Source: Notolepis coatsorum
Lineage: Eukaryota > Chordata > Actinopteri > Aulopiformes > Paralepididae
Reading direction: 5' to 3'
DNA: 64,000 nt
NCBI GenBank assembly: GCA_963971535.1
Contig: OZ020589.1
Coordinates: 52,903,509-52,967,508, forward strand
Shown here: positions 1 to 11,828 of the stretch, piece by piece
Layout of the letters: each line of letters opens with the position of its first letter
Numbering within the stretch: the first letter of the stretch is position 1
The notes under the pieces: generated by a model
Database searches by the model: none
The model's input: only the letters and a program-made list of their open reading frames with translations
What the model was told of the DNA's origin: nothing
Made by a program: the position numbers and the translations under genes

Positions 1-511
1 CATGGAGAGTTCATTAACACTTTGGATGCCAGCGACGACTATTCTCGTTTTATCAAACCCCCCATTGAGTGCCGACGACGAGAAATGTTGTTTTATTTTT
101 TATTAGCGATCTGAATTCATATTTCATCAACCGAGTCTCCCGTTGGTACAGCAGCCCCTCCAGGAGCTCAGATGGGAAAAAAGCGCCCCCTATCGTCTAT
201 CCCTGTGTAACTGCAGGTCAGTCGATTAGACTGACCTGGGATCTGTAGATCTGTAGAGGTGGAGCCAACTGGCTCCATTGTGCTGGCGAGCCGTCTGATC
301 AAGAGGGATCTGATCGCGAGACGGAAAGCAGCCTGGATTATATATTTACAGCAGCCAATAATCAATCAATAAACGCGATCGATATTTGGAATGGCGATCA
401 GGAATTGGAATAATCTTTTTGGAGAACATCTGATCTAAGGTAAGGAGTCTATGTTACCAGTCTTGGGGTAATCTGAGCTGTATTCACTGAGATAACAGCG
501 TGTCCCTATGT

Positions 512-544
<33 letters not shown>

Positions 545-809
545 ATCTTGAGGAAACGAGAGAATAGATTTTTCAGCCCGCGTCTATAGCGTGCATAAGT
601 ACACATATACTATCGATAATCTAGCGTTTATTTGAAAACTATTCATAAATAGGCCGACAAATGACTACGTGTCTAGTGTATTCGAGAATATTCCAATAAA
701 TGCCGTTTATGAAGTAATCTTTCAATTTTCCAAACATTTTCGAGAGAATAGCTTTTTGAAATGCTATAAAAAGGATATGAACCGATTAAAAAACAATCTG
801 TTTCGACAA
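1..809. other. Unassigned DNA with a (TG)n microsatellite
   Basis: No gene could be recognised. A (TG)n run lies at about 510-544. On the plus strand an open frame from base 1 to about 115 reads like protein (GEFINTLDASDDYSRFIKPP) but has no recognised family and is cut by the window edge, so it may be the end of an exon or an element outside. The rest is AT-rich with no long ORF. Confidence 0.4.
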
Positions 810-1655
810 TAAGATTTAAGATTTGTTTATTAAGGACAATGCAAATTAATGAACATCATTTACATGTGTATGCATAACATCACAGCATGATAAGGACGTA
901 AATATGCCGGGAATAGCACAGGGCTAATTTCCACCCGTAGTCCTAACATAAAACAAACACAAAACGGACCATACAACGTTCATTCATAAAAACTGACATC
1001 ACTGACATGACCACACTAACATGACATTCAGTCAGTACAACATCACTAACATCCCTAATGAGTGCATATTTGGCTGTCTAACAGCCATTTCCTGAGTTGG
1101 CCCTTAAAGGTGGACAGGGTGGGACATTCCCTTAAGGGGACTGGAAGGCTGTTCCATGTTCCACTTCCCTTTATCGATAGACAATTTTTGCTGAAGGCGG
1201 TCTTTCTAAAATGGACCTCACAATCCCCTCTGGTGTTTGATCTAGTGGCTAATCCAGTGTTCCTTTTCTCGTGGATAAACTCCTTGAGAGGGGGAGGGGC
1301 TAATCTGTGCAGGCATTTATATATAAAGCAGGAACTTTTATATAACGTCTGAGGTTTTCAAAATTTAAAATTTGATGCTTATCCAGGATTTTACAGTGGT
1401 GGTATGAGTACTGTTTCCTGTCATATACCTTCAATGCTCTGTTGTAGAGTTGTTCTATGGGTTTCATGGCTGTGGCCCCAGTAAATGACCAGTTTAGAAG
1501 GCAATATTCAATGTGAGAGAAGACCATACAGTGTAGGTATGTCTTTGCGGCTTCAAGTGTTAGGGAGGGCCGTATTTGTTTGAAGTTGGAAATGTTGACT
1601 GCAAACAAGTCATTGATAAGCGACAGGCAGATTAGACACATAGCCATAATTTAAA
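810..1655 (-). mobile_element. LINE 3' fragment: reverse-transcriptase C-terminal tail plus 3' UTR
   Basis: The minus strand keeps about 115 codons (1300-1647) of the region downstream of a non-LTR reverse transcriptase. The pattern, including HIEYCLLNWSFTG and PIEQLYNRALKVYD, is typical of the C-terminal stretch of jockey/CR1/L2-group ORF2 proteins. About 480 bases of AT-rich 3' UTR follow and end near 810 in short ATTTAAG-like repeats. The polymerase and endonuclease domains are absent, so this is a 5'-truncated copy. The clade is not settled; it differs from the L2-like copies further on. Confidence 0.6.
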
Positions 1656-1800
1656 ACATAGATTAGGCGTTTTTAACGCTAACATTGAAGTGGATGATGG
1701 CATTCAACGGGGTAAAAAGGTAAACAAGGTCGGCACTGATAGTGTTAAGCTAGCCGAGGCGAGTAAAAACTAAAAACGGCCGCTAACGCAAACCACCTGT

Positions 1801-2801
1801 GATGGCTTTAAAACGCTTCCTGGGCAAAGATGTCGCATCAGATCATGGCGTGATGACGACAAAATCCACACTGCTGGAAGCTGTAACCCTCAGATTCGCC
1901 GACATCGAAAAAGAGCCCCTCTACAGTTTGGCAACCATCATAGACCCAAGGTGAAATTAACAACATTTAGCCAGAATACATTTAGCAAAAATATAATTAA
2001 CAACATTTAATTAATCTATTTTAGATTAGCCTAACAAACATATTTTTTCCTCTTTTAGCTGGATAAAATCCGCTGTTTTATTCGTCTTATGTATAGGCCT
2101 ATTTAGGATGACTATGACAGTCTTATGCTGCATCGTATAAAAGAACGAACGCCATGCTAAATTAATGTGATGTTTTCTTTGTTTTAAATAAAAGATACAA
2201 GGACCGATTTTATTCTGACACGCTCAAGGCACAGACACAGACAGCCAGGCCCCGACCCAGCACCCGGAGCCAGCGACACAGGCGAGCCAGCTGAGAAGGT
2301 GCCGCGGGCAGGTTCCTTGTCGTCAATGTTTGGCGAAATGATGGATGAAGAAACCGTGCAGCAGGCCAACGACGAGAGCGAGGCAGCGTCACAGATGAAT
2401 TGAAAATGGGGGACCCTGATGTAAACAAGACGAAAGTCTTTCTCTGGTCTGCATCCCCTTAACAATTGTGTGTATTGAGCCGTACTGTATTGTACCCATT
2501 CTGCAATCTGTTAATAAACTTTTCAATCAATCAATCAAATCTCTACCTCTCAGAGCCACCCATCTCTCGGAGTGCACAGCCACTGGCGTACTGGAAAGCA
2601 AACAGGGATCGCTTCCCTGCCCTCGCCACTGTGGCAAGAGCGTGCCTCTCTGCGCCCGGCACAAGTGTGGATAGTGAGCGCTTGTTCAGCGCTGCATCCA
2701 ACATCGTGGATGAACACAGGAACAGAATTACATCCGAAAAGGCAGAGATGCTCCTCTTTATTAAAAACAATCTGCCAACGATGCTTAATAACACGCGATA
2801 G
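1801..2801 (+). pseudogene. hAT (ZBED-type) transposase gene, decayed, interrupted by a SINE-like insert
   Basis: Three blocks encode the C-terminal half of a ZBED1-like hAT transposase. 1801-1950 reads VTLRFADIEKEPLYSLATII then DPR, followed by a GT donor. An intron spans 1951-2194. The second exon resumes as YKDRFYS from 2195. After an insert at 2394-2538, the frame continues with the dimerisation domain (EPPISRSAQPLAYWKANRDRF, CTSV-like SAPGTSVDSERLFSAAS, RNRITSEKAEMLLFIKNNLP) and a stop at 2801. This is the RNase H fold/dimerisation end known from hAT transposases, which cut and paste DNA with 8-bp target duplications. The BED finger and N-terminal catalytic part are not seen. It is not functional as it stands. 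Confidence 0.75.
2394..2538 (+). repeat. SINE-like unit, copy A, inserted in hAT transposase
   Basis: The unit begins GATGAATTGAAAATGGG, carries AATAAA near its end, and ends in (TCAA)n. It interrupts the transposase reading frame between the blocks at 2195-2393 and 2544-2801, which shows that it moved in as a unit. Four further copies lie at 11507-11651, 11707-11828, 13535-13680 and, inverted, at 27034-27182. Confidence 0.75.
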
Positions 2802-3078
2802 GCATTTAGTCTTTAGGCTACGGTCTTTCGGACCTTGTTTTAGAAGCCTATAGCCCCCAGGCCAGGCATATTGCCTTTTGCACTGTTTAGCCTATTAAAC
2901 AGGCTAATTGTTTTTGCAGCCCGTTATATTATTATTTATATATTTATAATTGTTGCAGTTGCATTATTGCAAACTAAAGAAATGTGAATTCAAGAAGAAC
3001 TGAAGTTAAAACAAAGTTTAGCCTATATTCAATTGTTTTAGAAGGGCTATCTATAGCCAATGTTGCCTATATTTTACG
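2802..3078. other. Unassigned, probable hAT 3' flank
   Basis: AT-rich sequence following the transposase stop, with no ORF of note. It is probably the 3' untranslated part of the hAT element, but there is no direct proof. Confidence 0.35.
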
Positions 3079-3293
3079 CACTGTGGTGAGCAGCTTTAAG
3101 TACCTGGGAGTCCACATCACAGAGGACCTGACATGGACAACACACACAGACAGTGTTAAAAAAGGCGAAGCAGCGCCTCTACCACCTGAGACAACTCAGG
3201 ACATTCAGAGGATCAGGGAAGATACTCCAGGCCTTCTACTCTGTGGAGAGCATCCTGACTGGGAACATCACTGCCTGGTCTGGCAACTGCACT
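3079..3293 (+). mobile_element. L2/Rex-like LINE ORF2 fragment
   Basis: The plus strand reads [20 protein letters not shown], matching the [19 protein letters not shown] segment of the LINE copies at 6.4-17.6 kb, but from a diverged family. The frame then shifts, and the remainder can be recognised only in another frame as the [19 protein letters not shown] region. It is a short, decayed internal piece without ends. Confidence 0.65.
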
Positions 3294-3723
3294 TCGAAGC
3301 TTCGATCATAATGTTGACATTCAAATTCTAAATCAACATTCGAATTTTTTATTAAATTTATTTTTTTGTATATGTCTATTCAATCTGTTTAAACCAATGG
3401 GGGTTTTCTTCACAGTTGCAGTTAAAGGTTAGGCTACACTAATATTATAATATTATACTATAAGACGTCACCATCACTTTCATACCAACCGTGCCCTTAT
3501 TGGATTATTTATGTTGACGAAACTGATTAGTTATATTCATTAAAGAAAGTTGATTAAAAGAAAGACTCATTTAATCAGATTAATCACTTTATTCAAATTG
3601 AGGGTTTAGTTTAAAAAAGATTTAAAAAAGGTTTCATTATTTTTTTTATAGACATTCGAAGCTTCGTTCGAATACTTCAATAGAAGCTTCGAATGTTAAA
3701 AAATGACATTCGGTACAGCCCTA
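3294..3723. mobile_element. hAT-type non-autonomous element, one clear end
   Basis: The right end, read inward from 3723, is TAGGGCTGTACCGAATGTC, the TAGGGCTG terminus shared with other hAT MITEs in the window. CGAAGCTTCG-type palindromes occur at both sides (about 3294-3308 and 3655-3690), giving a subterminal inverted repeat. The left terminus is not intact and no 8-bp duplication was found. It may be the 3' end of the same hAT whose transposase lies at 1801-2801. Confidence 0.5.
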
Positions 3724-4043
3724 ATAGCCTATATAGCACCACGGATAGAGACTGAGAACTGTCTGTACTGACGGAACTTAAGTAATTAGTTATTTTAATT
3801 CCTGAAAAAATTATGTGATGTGATATGTGCCCTGGGTTTGTATTGAGTTTTCCAAAATATTTTTCTGAAAACCAATAAGAAATATATCATTGTATAGGAC
3901 AGGTCTAACTGAGCTGAAAACATTGATAGGTCACATGGCATGAAGCAATATAGTACCATAATATAATAGTACGTACTGCAAATATAGTTCAATATAATAT
4001 ATAAATGAATTATAATATGATTATATAATGTGATATGATATAG
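3724..4043. other. Unassigned AT-rich DNA
   Basis: No ORF with any recognisable domain and no repeat with clear ends was seen. Confidence 0.4.
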
Positions 4044-4051
4044 CGCACAAT

Positions 4052-4417
4052 TAGGGCTGGGCGATAAAACGATAACGATAATCATCGCGATACATTATTT
4101 CCCTCGAAATAAACATGAAACATGGTCGCAAAGTTTCGATATATCGATTTTCCAAGCTTGGACCAAACAACCAATCAGTGAAGGAGATGGCGACAGCGAA
4201 GGAGACCTGCGGTGCACCTCTGGGAGTCTGGGTAGGAAACAAGGCTGGCTAGGATCATTAGCTTGCACGCCGCTATTTTATAGTTTACGTGCGGAGTGGT
4301 TAAGTTAATTAAACTTGACAGAAATGTATATCGACGATAATTATCGATATCGAGTTATATGAAAATTATTTTATTATTTTATCACAATAACGTTTTTGGC
4401 CATATCGCCCAGCCCTA
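4052..4417. mobile_element. 366-bp hAT MITE with exact 8-bp TSD
   Basis: The ends are TAGGGCTGGGCGATA and TATCGCCCAGCCCTA, flanked on both sides by CGCACAAT (4044-4051 and 4418-4425). Terminal TAGGGCTG and an 8-bp duplication are hallmarks of hAT elements. The inside is AT-rich with ATCGATA-type repeats and has no coding capacity. It shares ends with the element at 11224-12298. Confidence 0.9.
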
Positions 4418-4438
4418 CGCACAATACAGTATCATACG

Positions 4439-4540
<102 letters not shown>

Positions 4541-4980
4541 TTATTTTTATATGCCATTAAAGCTCTTCTTCCCTTCTGTACCTTTTTTAGTCTAGATTTG
4601 AATTGATTTATGTTTTCACAATATTTTAGTTCATCCTGTAGCCCATTCCACAGGGTGGCTCCGTAAGAGGAGATACACATTATTTTCAGGGTGGTTTTCA
4701 TCACAGGTTTTTTGAAGTTCAATGGTCCTCTGAGGTTGTATCCCCCCTCTTTATCCAAAAATGTGCTTCTTACATTTACCGGTAATTGATTATTTCTTGC
4801 TTTGTACATAACTTGCAGAGTTTTAAAGTTTACCATATAAATGTGTGATTGTAGAAACAGTGTGTGTGTGTGGTCCCGATATCCTGCATTGTTTATTACT
4901 CTTATTGCTCTTTTTTGTAGGATAGTCAATGTATTTATGGTTGTTTTGTATGTGTTACCACATACCTCTGTGCAGGAGAG
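4541..4980 (-). mobile_element. LINE ORF2 C-terminal fragment with (AAT)n tail
   Basis: The minus strand encodes ILQKRAIRVINNAGYRDHT, YNLRGPLNF and SYGATLWNGL, which line up with the C-terminal part of the nearly intact LINE at 42856-46191 (ILQKRAIRIVHIAGYHDHT, YNLRGEHN, GVKLWNSL). It is therefore a diverged relative, 5'-truncated just after the polymerase. The open frame runs through the stop region into the (AAT)n tail, giving an artificial poly-Asn end. Confidence 0.75.
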
Positions 4981-5091
4981 GAGCTATCATGATTCATTTG
5001 GGGCATGTAATTTCAGACAGGAGGCCTGAACAATATGCTTGGTAGTGTTATAAAAGATGCGATAGCACACATTTGGAGGCAACTGCTGCAT

Positions 5092-5861
5092 TGCTATCAC
5101 ATATTTTCTAGCAGTAGGGGTGTATACCTTCTATCACATCTTTTCAGCAGTAGGGGTGAATACCTTCCATCACATATTTTCTAGCAGTAGGGTGAATACC
5201 TTCTATCACATCTTTTCTAGCAGTAGGGTGAATACCTTCTATCACATCTTTTCTAGCAGTAGGGGTGAATACCTTCTATCACATATTTTCTAGCAGTAGG
5301 GGTGTATACCTTCTATCACATCTTTTCTAGCAGTAGGGTGAATACCTTCTATCACATATTTTCTAGCAGTAGGGTGTATACCTTCTATCACATCTTTTCT
5401 AGCAGTAGGGTGAATACCTTCTATCACATATTTTCTAGCAGTAGGGGTGTATACCTTCTATCACATCTTTTATAGCAGTAGGGGTGTATACATTCTATCA
5501 CATCTTTTCTAGCAGTAGGGTGTATACCTTCTATCACATCTTTTCTAGCAGTAGGGTGAATACCTTCTATCACATATTTTCTAGCAGTAGGGGTGTATAC
5601 CTTCTATCACATCTTTTCTAGCAGTAGGGGTGTATACCTTCTATCACATATTTTCTAGCAGTAGGGGTGTATACCTTCTATCACATCTTTTCTAGCAGTA
5701 GGGTGAATACCTTCTATCACATCTTTTCTAGCAGTAGGGTGAATACCTTCCATCACATATTTTCTAGCAGTAGGGGTGAATACCTTCTATCACATATTTT
5801 CTAGCAGTAGGGGTGAATACCTTCTATCACATATTTTCTAGCAGTAGGGTGAATACCTTCC
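5092..5861. repeat. 36/37-bp minisatellite, about 21 copies
   Basis: The unit is roughly CTATCACATCTTTTCTAGCA followed by GTAGGGGTGTATACCTT. Units differ mainly at three places: ATCTTTTC or ATATTTTC, GGGG or GGG, and GTATA or GAATA. The array runs directly up to the short spacer before the outer LINE fragment. No coding role is evident; ORFs through it are artefacts. Confidence 0.92.
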
Positions 5862-5946
5862 CAAAAATCACTATGGAAGTTAGTCCCCCAAGATGGTACC
5901 CGTGGTATACTGTATACTGGAATACTGACAAGCATGGCTACATGCT

Positions 5947-6380
5947 ACACGCGAACACTGGGGCCGCACTTTCAAAGTTACACGACGAGGTAAACAAACT
6001 ACAGATAGCTAGCGCTGACGCTGCCATTTTGGTTCTGGGCGATTTCAACAGCGCGCGTCTTAAAAAGGTGTTGCCGAATTTCTATCAGCATGTGACCTGT
6101 CCCACCAGAGGCGAGAACATATTAGACCATGTATACTCGCAATTTAAGAATGGGTACAAGTCACAGGCTCTTAGTCCATTCGGTAAGTCCGATCACGCCG
6201 CCATCTTTCTTTTGCCAAAGTATAAACAAAGTCTCAAGCGAACGCCGGTAGTATCGCGAGAGGTTAAGCGTTGGACCGTGACGTCAGAGGAGACACTCCA
6301 AGCTGCGCTTGAATGCACAGACTGGAGTGTATTCCGTGATAACACAGCCAATATTAACGAATACACTGAAACGGTGCTTG
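5947..6380 (+). mobile_element. Outer L2-like LINE, part 1 (endonuclease C-terminal half)
   Basis: This reads through the end of the apurinic-type endonuclease domain: AILVLGDFNSARLKKVLPNF, FGKSDHAAIFLLPKYKQ (the SDH catalytic triplet region), and TVTSEETLQAALECTDWSVF. It closely matches 14823-15250 of the third copy. It stops abruptly at 6380, where another LINE begins; the matching downstream part resumes at 9888, so this element was split by insertion. It is 5'-truncated at the edge of the minisatellite region. Confidence 0.85.
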
Positions 6381-9300
6381 TGAAAAGATGGCGCCGCTAC
6401 GACCGGCTGCCTGTCTGTGCGCTCCGTCGAGACTGTGCATACTTTTGTTAATATTTATAGTTTTAAGAGTTTTGTCTGTACCAACAGTAGGTGCATTTAA
6501 TGTGTATGACCGTCAGTCACTTATAGACATTGGATTACGGGAAACTTACCGACTGGATTACTCTCTGGATCAGCTCTCTGAACCGCAACAATGGCCTGTT
6601 GAGATCTTGAGGACATCAGGACCGGATCTCGCCCCCAGGGACAAAGGACCCAGACGGCGAGGAAAGAGAGCTGGAGTCCGTAACAGGCTGAGAACCAGGC
6701 GGCACAGGTACCACTACCCAGTATATTGCTAGCCAATGTACAATCAATAGACAATAAACTAGACGACATCCGAGCAAGGATTCAATTCCAGAGAGACGTT
6801 AGGGACTGTAACGTTCTCTGCTTCATCGAGACGTGGCTGGCGCCAGAAGTCCCAGACCACGCCATTCAACCGGCCGATCACTTCTTCATTCACCGCAAGG
6901 ATAGAACAGCAGAATCCGGCAAACAGCATGGAGGTGGAATAGCCTTCATGTTGAACAACAATTGGAGCGATCCAGGCAACGTGAAGGAACTATCGAGCCA
7001 CTGCTGCCCAGACCTGGAATATATAACCATCAAGTGTCGTCCTTTCTTCCTCCCGAGGGAGTTAACGGCGATCATCCTGATCGGAGTGTATATTCCACCG
7101 CAAGCCAGGAACAACGTCGCGCTCTCCAGACTCCACGACGAGGTAAATAGAATACAAGTGGCGAACGTTAACGCCGCCATTTTGGTTCTGGGTGATTTCA
7201 ATAGCGCCAATCTGAGAAAGGTATTACCTGACTTCTATCAGCATGTGACTTGCAACACCAGAGGCGGTAACATCCTAGATCACTGTTACACGCAATTTAA
7301 AGGTGGCTACAAGGCTCATTCTGATAGTGGCTTTGGTAAATCAGATCACGCGTCAATCTTTCTTTCACCAATGTACAAACAGAGAATCAAAAGTACTCCT
7401 GTAGTCTCGCGAGAGGTGCAGAAATGGGATTTGACGTCAGAGGAGACGCTCCGGTCTGCGTTTCACTGCAAAGACTGGAATGTGTTCCGCGACACAGATA
7501 ACATTAATGTCTACACGGAAACAGTGCTGAACTATGTTTGTACTATGGTGGAAGAAACAATCCCCACTACCAAAATGAGAGTTTACCCAAATCAAAAACC
7601 CTGGGTAGACAAATCCGTCCGTGAAGCTCTGAGAGAGCGCACCAAAGCATACAACGACGGCCTAGTGGCAGGCAACATGAATGACCACAAGGTGGCGCGA
7701 TACAACGTAAGGAGGACAGTGTCAGAGGCCAAACGGCGCTACAGGGATAAAATTGAACTCCAGTTTGAACAAGCTGACTCTAGAGCTATGTGGCAGGGGC
7801 TCAAAACGATGACAGACTACAAAGGCGCCTCCCTCAAACTGAACAGTGACATCTCCTTAGCAAATGACCTCAATACCTTCTATGCGAGGTTTGATGCTGG
7901 TAATAACAACACCAGCTCACAAGCCACGGCAAGGGGGGGGGGGGGGGGGGGTCGGCTGCTGATGGAGGCGCAGTGTTCAGGGTAACAGAGCATGAGGTGA
8001 GGCGGACCTTTAAAAAAGTGAATATCAGGAAGGCAGCAGGTCCGGAAGGCATCCCCGGCCGCGTCCTAAAAGTCTGTGCCGACCAACTGGCCCCAGTATT
8101 CACTGACATCTTCAACCTGTCCTTAGAACAGGCTGTCATCCCCACCTGCCTGAAGAAGTCCACTATTATCCCTGTACCCAAAAAATCCAAGCCTGCTTGC
8201 CTCAACGACTACCGCCCTGTAGCTCTCACCTCCATAGCCATGAAGTGCTTTGAGAAGCTAGTAAAGGGCTACATCTGCTCCTCCCTCCCCATCAACATGG
8301 ACCCCCTGCAATTTGCATACCGCCCCAACAGGTCCACGGAGGACGCCATAGCCCATGTGCTGCACACAGCAGCATCACACCTGGACAAGAGGCAGGGGAA
8401 CTATGTGAGAATGCTATTCATCGACTACAGCTCGGCATTCAATACCATAGTCCCCTCCATACTCATAGCCAAGCTCAGGGACCTGGGCTTGAACTATGAC
8501 CTCTGCCAGTGGGTCTTGGACTTCCTGACTGGCAGACCCCAGGTGGTGAGAGCAGGCAACTGCACCTCCTCATCCATCACCCTCAACATAGGGGCCCCCC
8601 AGGGCTGTGTTCTGAGTCCCCTCCTCTACTCCCTGTACACACACGACTGTGTGGCTCAGCGGAGTAGCAATACAATCATCAAATTTGCTGACGACACAGT
8701 GGTGGTGGGCCTGATCTCTGCCAACGACGAGAGGGCCTACCTGGAAGAGGTCAAGGTCCTGGCGGGATGGTGCCAGGAAAACAGCCTCTCCCTGAACGTC
8801 AGCAAAACAAAGGAGATGATTGTGGACTTCAGGAGGTCGGGGGTCAAGGACTACAGCCCCCTCAGCATCGACGGGGCACCGGTTGAGAGAGTCAACAGCT
8901 TTAAGTACCTCGGAGCCTACATATCCGAGGACTTGACATGGACCACACACATTGACAGTGTTGTGAAGAAGGCACGACAACGCCTCTACTTCCTCAGGCG
9001 CCTAAGGAAGTTCTAAGTCAGTCAGAAGATCCTTAAGAACTTCTACTCATGTACAATAGAGAGCATCTTGACCGGCAACATCACCTCCTGGTTTGGGAAT
9101 AGCACTGCACAAGACCGAAGCAGACTACAAAGAGTGACACGTTCAGCCGAACGCACAATTGGAGGGGGGCTCCCCACCCTCCAGAACATTTACAACAAGC
9201 GTTGCAAGGGCAAGGCTAAGAGAATCATTAAAGACTCCAGTCACCCGAACAACTGCCTCTTTGAACTGCTGCGGTCAGGCAAGCGATACCGGAGTCTCAA

Positions 9301-9883
9301 GGCGAGCACAGAAAGACTCAGAAGAAGCTTCTACCCCCAGGCCATCAGGCTGCTAAACGAACAATGAATGAACACTACACAACAACAACCACCATAGATC
9401 CTCCCCCACACAACAACAACCACCAAACGCACATAGCACACACACATCCACACGCACACACTCACTTTAAACAAACACACTGTAGCACCCACTCCACACA
9501 CTTTATAGCACACACCCACTTTAAACAAACACACTGTAGCACCCACTCCCCACACTTTATATTTATTGATGAAGGATTGCACTACAACTCGTACACCTTA
9601 CTGTAAATTGTACCTAAATTGTACCTCATCCCATTTCTGCTTTGCACTATATAGTACTGTACATTAGTACACTGCATAGTATTGTATATTATATGGTAAC
9701 TCAGAACATTGTACATATGTCTATACCGAACACTGTGACCTCATTTTCTTCTTCTAAACTACATGTTATACTATGTTATTTGATACTATCTTGTCTAGCA
9801 CAGTCTCTGGAGCGTAACAGTAAGAAGCATTTTGTATGAAAGTATTCTGTACTTCTGTATGACAACTATTAAAGAAACTTGAA
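6381..9883 (+). mobile_element. L2-like LINE, near full length (copy 1)
   Basis: A 3.5 kb non-LTR retrotransposon inserted inside the outer copy, with a short CTTG repeat at both junctions (6377-6380, 9884-9887). The order is: start codon region at 6388, a hydrophobic N-terminus, a basic stretch, endonuclease, a poly-G tract (7933-7951), reverse transcriptase, a C-terminal tail ending RLLNEQ (9367), and a 3' UTR of about 510 bp ending in ATTAAAGAAACTTGAA. The tail is of the short-repeat type, not poly(A). The family looks like the fish L2/Maui group from its RT wording; the clade is inferred. Confidence 0.85.
6388..9367 (+). pseudogene. LINE ORF2 of copy 1: endonuclease plus reverse transcriptase, broken
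   Basis: In the target-primed scheme the endonuclease nicks DNA and the RT copies the RNA at the nick. Visible endonuclease motifs are LLANVQSIDNKLDD (N), FIETWL (E), LVLGDFNSANL and GKSDHASIFL (SDH). RT motifs are [40 protein letters not shown] and [11 protein letters not shown] (catalytic FADD). The reading frame is broken in at least three places: a one-base loss just before the endonuclease (about 6690), the poly-G tract at 7933-7951, and a C-to-T stop at about 9016 (TAA where copies 2 and 3 have CAA). The N-terminal segment LCILLLIFIVLRVLSVPTVG is strongly hydrophobic. It is probably inactive. Confidence 0.85.
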
Positions 9884-9887
9884 CTTG

Positions 9888-11223
9888 ACTTTGTCTGTAC
9901 TCTGGTAGAAGAAACAATCCCCTCTACCACAATTAGAATATACCCAAATCAAAAGCCCTGGGTAGATAAATCCGTCCGTGAGGCTCTGAAAATCAGCCTA
10001 CAACACCGGGCTGGTGACAGGCAACATGGAAGAACACAAGACGGCAAGACACAACGTCAGGAGAGCAGTAATGAACAATGACAGACTACAAAGGCACCTC
10101 CCTCAAACTGAACAGTGACATCTCCTTAGCAAATGATCTCAATTCCTTCTATGCGAGGTGTGAGGCTGTGAATAACAACACCAGCCTACAAACCACGGCA
10201 ATGGGGGGGGGGGGGGGGGTCTGCTGATGGAGACTCAGTGTTCAGGGTAACAGAGCATGAGGTGAGGCGGACCTTTAAAAAAGTGAATATCAGGAAGGCA
10301 GCAGGACCGGACGGCATCCCCGGCCGCGTCCTAAAAGTCTGTGCCGACCAACTGGCCCCGGTATTCACTGACATCTTCAACCTGTCCTTGGAACAGGCTG
10401 TCATCCCCACCTGTCTGAAGAAGTCCACCATCATCCCTGTACCCAAAAAATCTACGCCCGCTTGCCTCAACGACTACCGCCCTGTAGCCCTCACCTCCAT
10501 AGCCATGAAGTGCTTTGAGAAGCTAGTGAAGGGCTACATCTGTTCCTCCCTCCCCATCAACCTGGACCCCCTGCAATTTGCATATCGCCCCAACAGGTCC
10601 ACGGAGGACGCCATAGCCCATGTGCTGCACACAGCAGCATCACACCTGGACAAGAGGCAGGGGAACTATGTGAGAATGCTGTTCATCGACTACAGCTCAG
10701 CATTCAATACCATAGTCCCCTCCAAACTCATAGCCAAGCTCAGGGACCTGGGCTTGAACTATGACCTCTGCCAGTGGGTCTTGGACTTCCTGACTGGCAG
10801 ACCCCAGGTGGTAAGAGCAGGCAACTGCACCTCCTCATCCATCATGCTCAACATAGGGGCCCCCCAGGGCTGTGTTCTGAGCCCCCTCCTCTACTCCCTG
10901 TACACACATGACTGCGTGGCACAGCGGAACAACAACACAATCATCAAATTTGCTGATGACACAGTAGTGGTGGGCCTGATCTCTGCCAACGACGAGAGGG
11001 CCTACCTGGAAGAGGTAGAGAATCTGTCACAGTGGTGTCAGGAGAACTGCCTCTCCCTGAACGTCAGCAAAACAAAAGAGATGATTGTGGACTTCAGGAG
11101 GTCGGGGGTCAAGGACTACAGCCCCCTCAGCATCGACGGGGCACCGGTTGAGAGAGTGAACAGTTTCAAGTACCTCGGAGCCCACATATCCGAGGACTTG
11201 ACATGGACCACACACATTGACAG
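9888..11223 (+). mobile_element. Outer L2-like LINE, part 2 (endonuclease-RT linker and RT)
   Basis: Sequence resumes exactly where part 1 stopped (TTTGTCTGTACTCTGG, compare 15260 in copy 3), with an internal loss of about 90 bp near 10072 compared with copy 3. It carries a poly-G tract at 10203-10219 and an uninterrupted RT frame from 10238: [39 protein letters not shown] and [13 protein letters not shown] are all intact. The frame runs into the hAT insertion at 11224. Codons and wording are nearly identical to copy 3, indicating recent common origin. Confidence 0.88.
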
Positions 11224-11506
11224 TAGGGCTGGGCGATATGGCCTAAATATGATATCACGATATTTTCTGACCTTTCGGCGATACACGATACACATCACAA
11301 TGTTTTTCTTTTTTACCCCAAACGATTCATTATGAGGCTTACCAAGACAGTATTTGAGTTTGCAAGCTAACATTAAAGACAAAATAAAATACCCATGCAT
11401 TTAGCATTTTTATATTATATATTAGATTTAGATTATTGGATTATTAGATTATAATATATTGCATATATTTAGCAATGAGATATTATATGATTTAGATATG
11501 AAATAT

Positions 11507-11651
11507 GATGAATTGAAAATGGGGGACCCTGATGTAAACAAGACAAAAGTCTTTCTCTGGTCTGCATCCCCTTAACAATTGTATGTATTGACCTGTACTG
11601 TACCCATTCTGCAATATGTTAATAAAGTTTTAAATAAATCAATCAATCAAT
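11507..11651 (+). repeat. SINE-like unit, copy B
   Basis: Starts GATGAATTGAAAATGGG and ends AATAAAGTTTTAAATAAATC followed by (AATC)n. Same 5' boundary as the other copies. It is nested inside the hAT MITE. Confidence 0.75.
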
Positions 11652-11706
11652 AGCATTTTAGCATTTTTATGAAACTACTGTATATTTGTATGTCTCTAAA
11701 TGTTTT

Positions 11707-11828
11707 GATGAATTGAAAATGGAGGACCCTTATGTAAAAAAGCCGAAAGTCTTTTTCTGGTCTTCATCCTCCTGTACTGTATTGTACCCATTCTGCAATA
11801 TGTTAATAAAGTTTTCATTCATTCATTC
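11707..11828 (+). repeat. SINE-like unit, copy C (diverged)
   Basis: Starts GATGAATTGAAAATGGAGG and ends in (ATTC)n. It lies 55 bp after copy B in the same orientation, is more diverged, and is shorter in the middle. Confidence 0.7.

Noticed and set aside
2394-2470. Hammerhead-ribozyme-like CTGATG ... GAAA motif in the SINE-like unit
   Set aside because: The core reads CTGATGT, not CTGATGA, and the bases between it and GAAA cannot form stem II in any copy.
5092-5861. CRISPR-like array of regular repeats
   Set aside because: Units are tandem with no unique spacers, and the DNA is vertebrate; it is a minisatellite.
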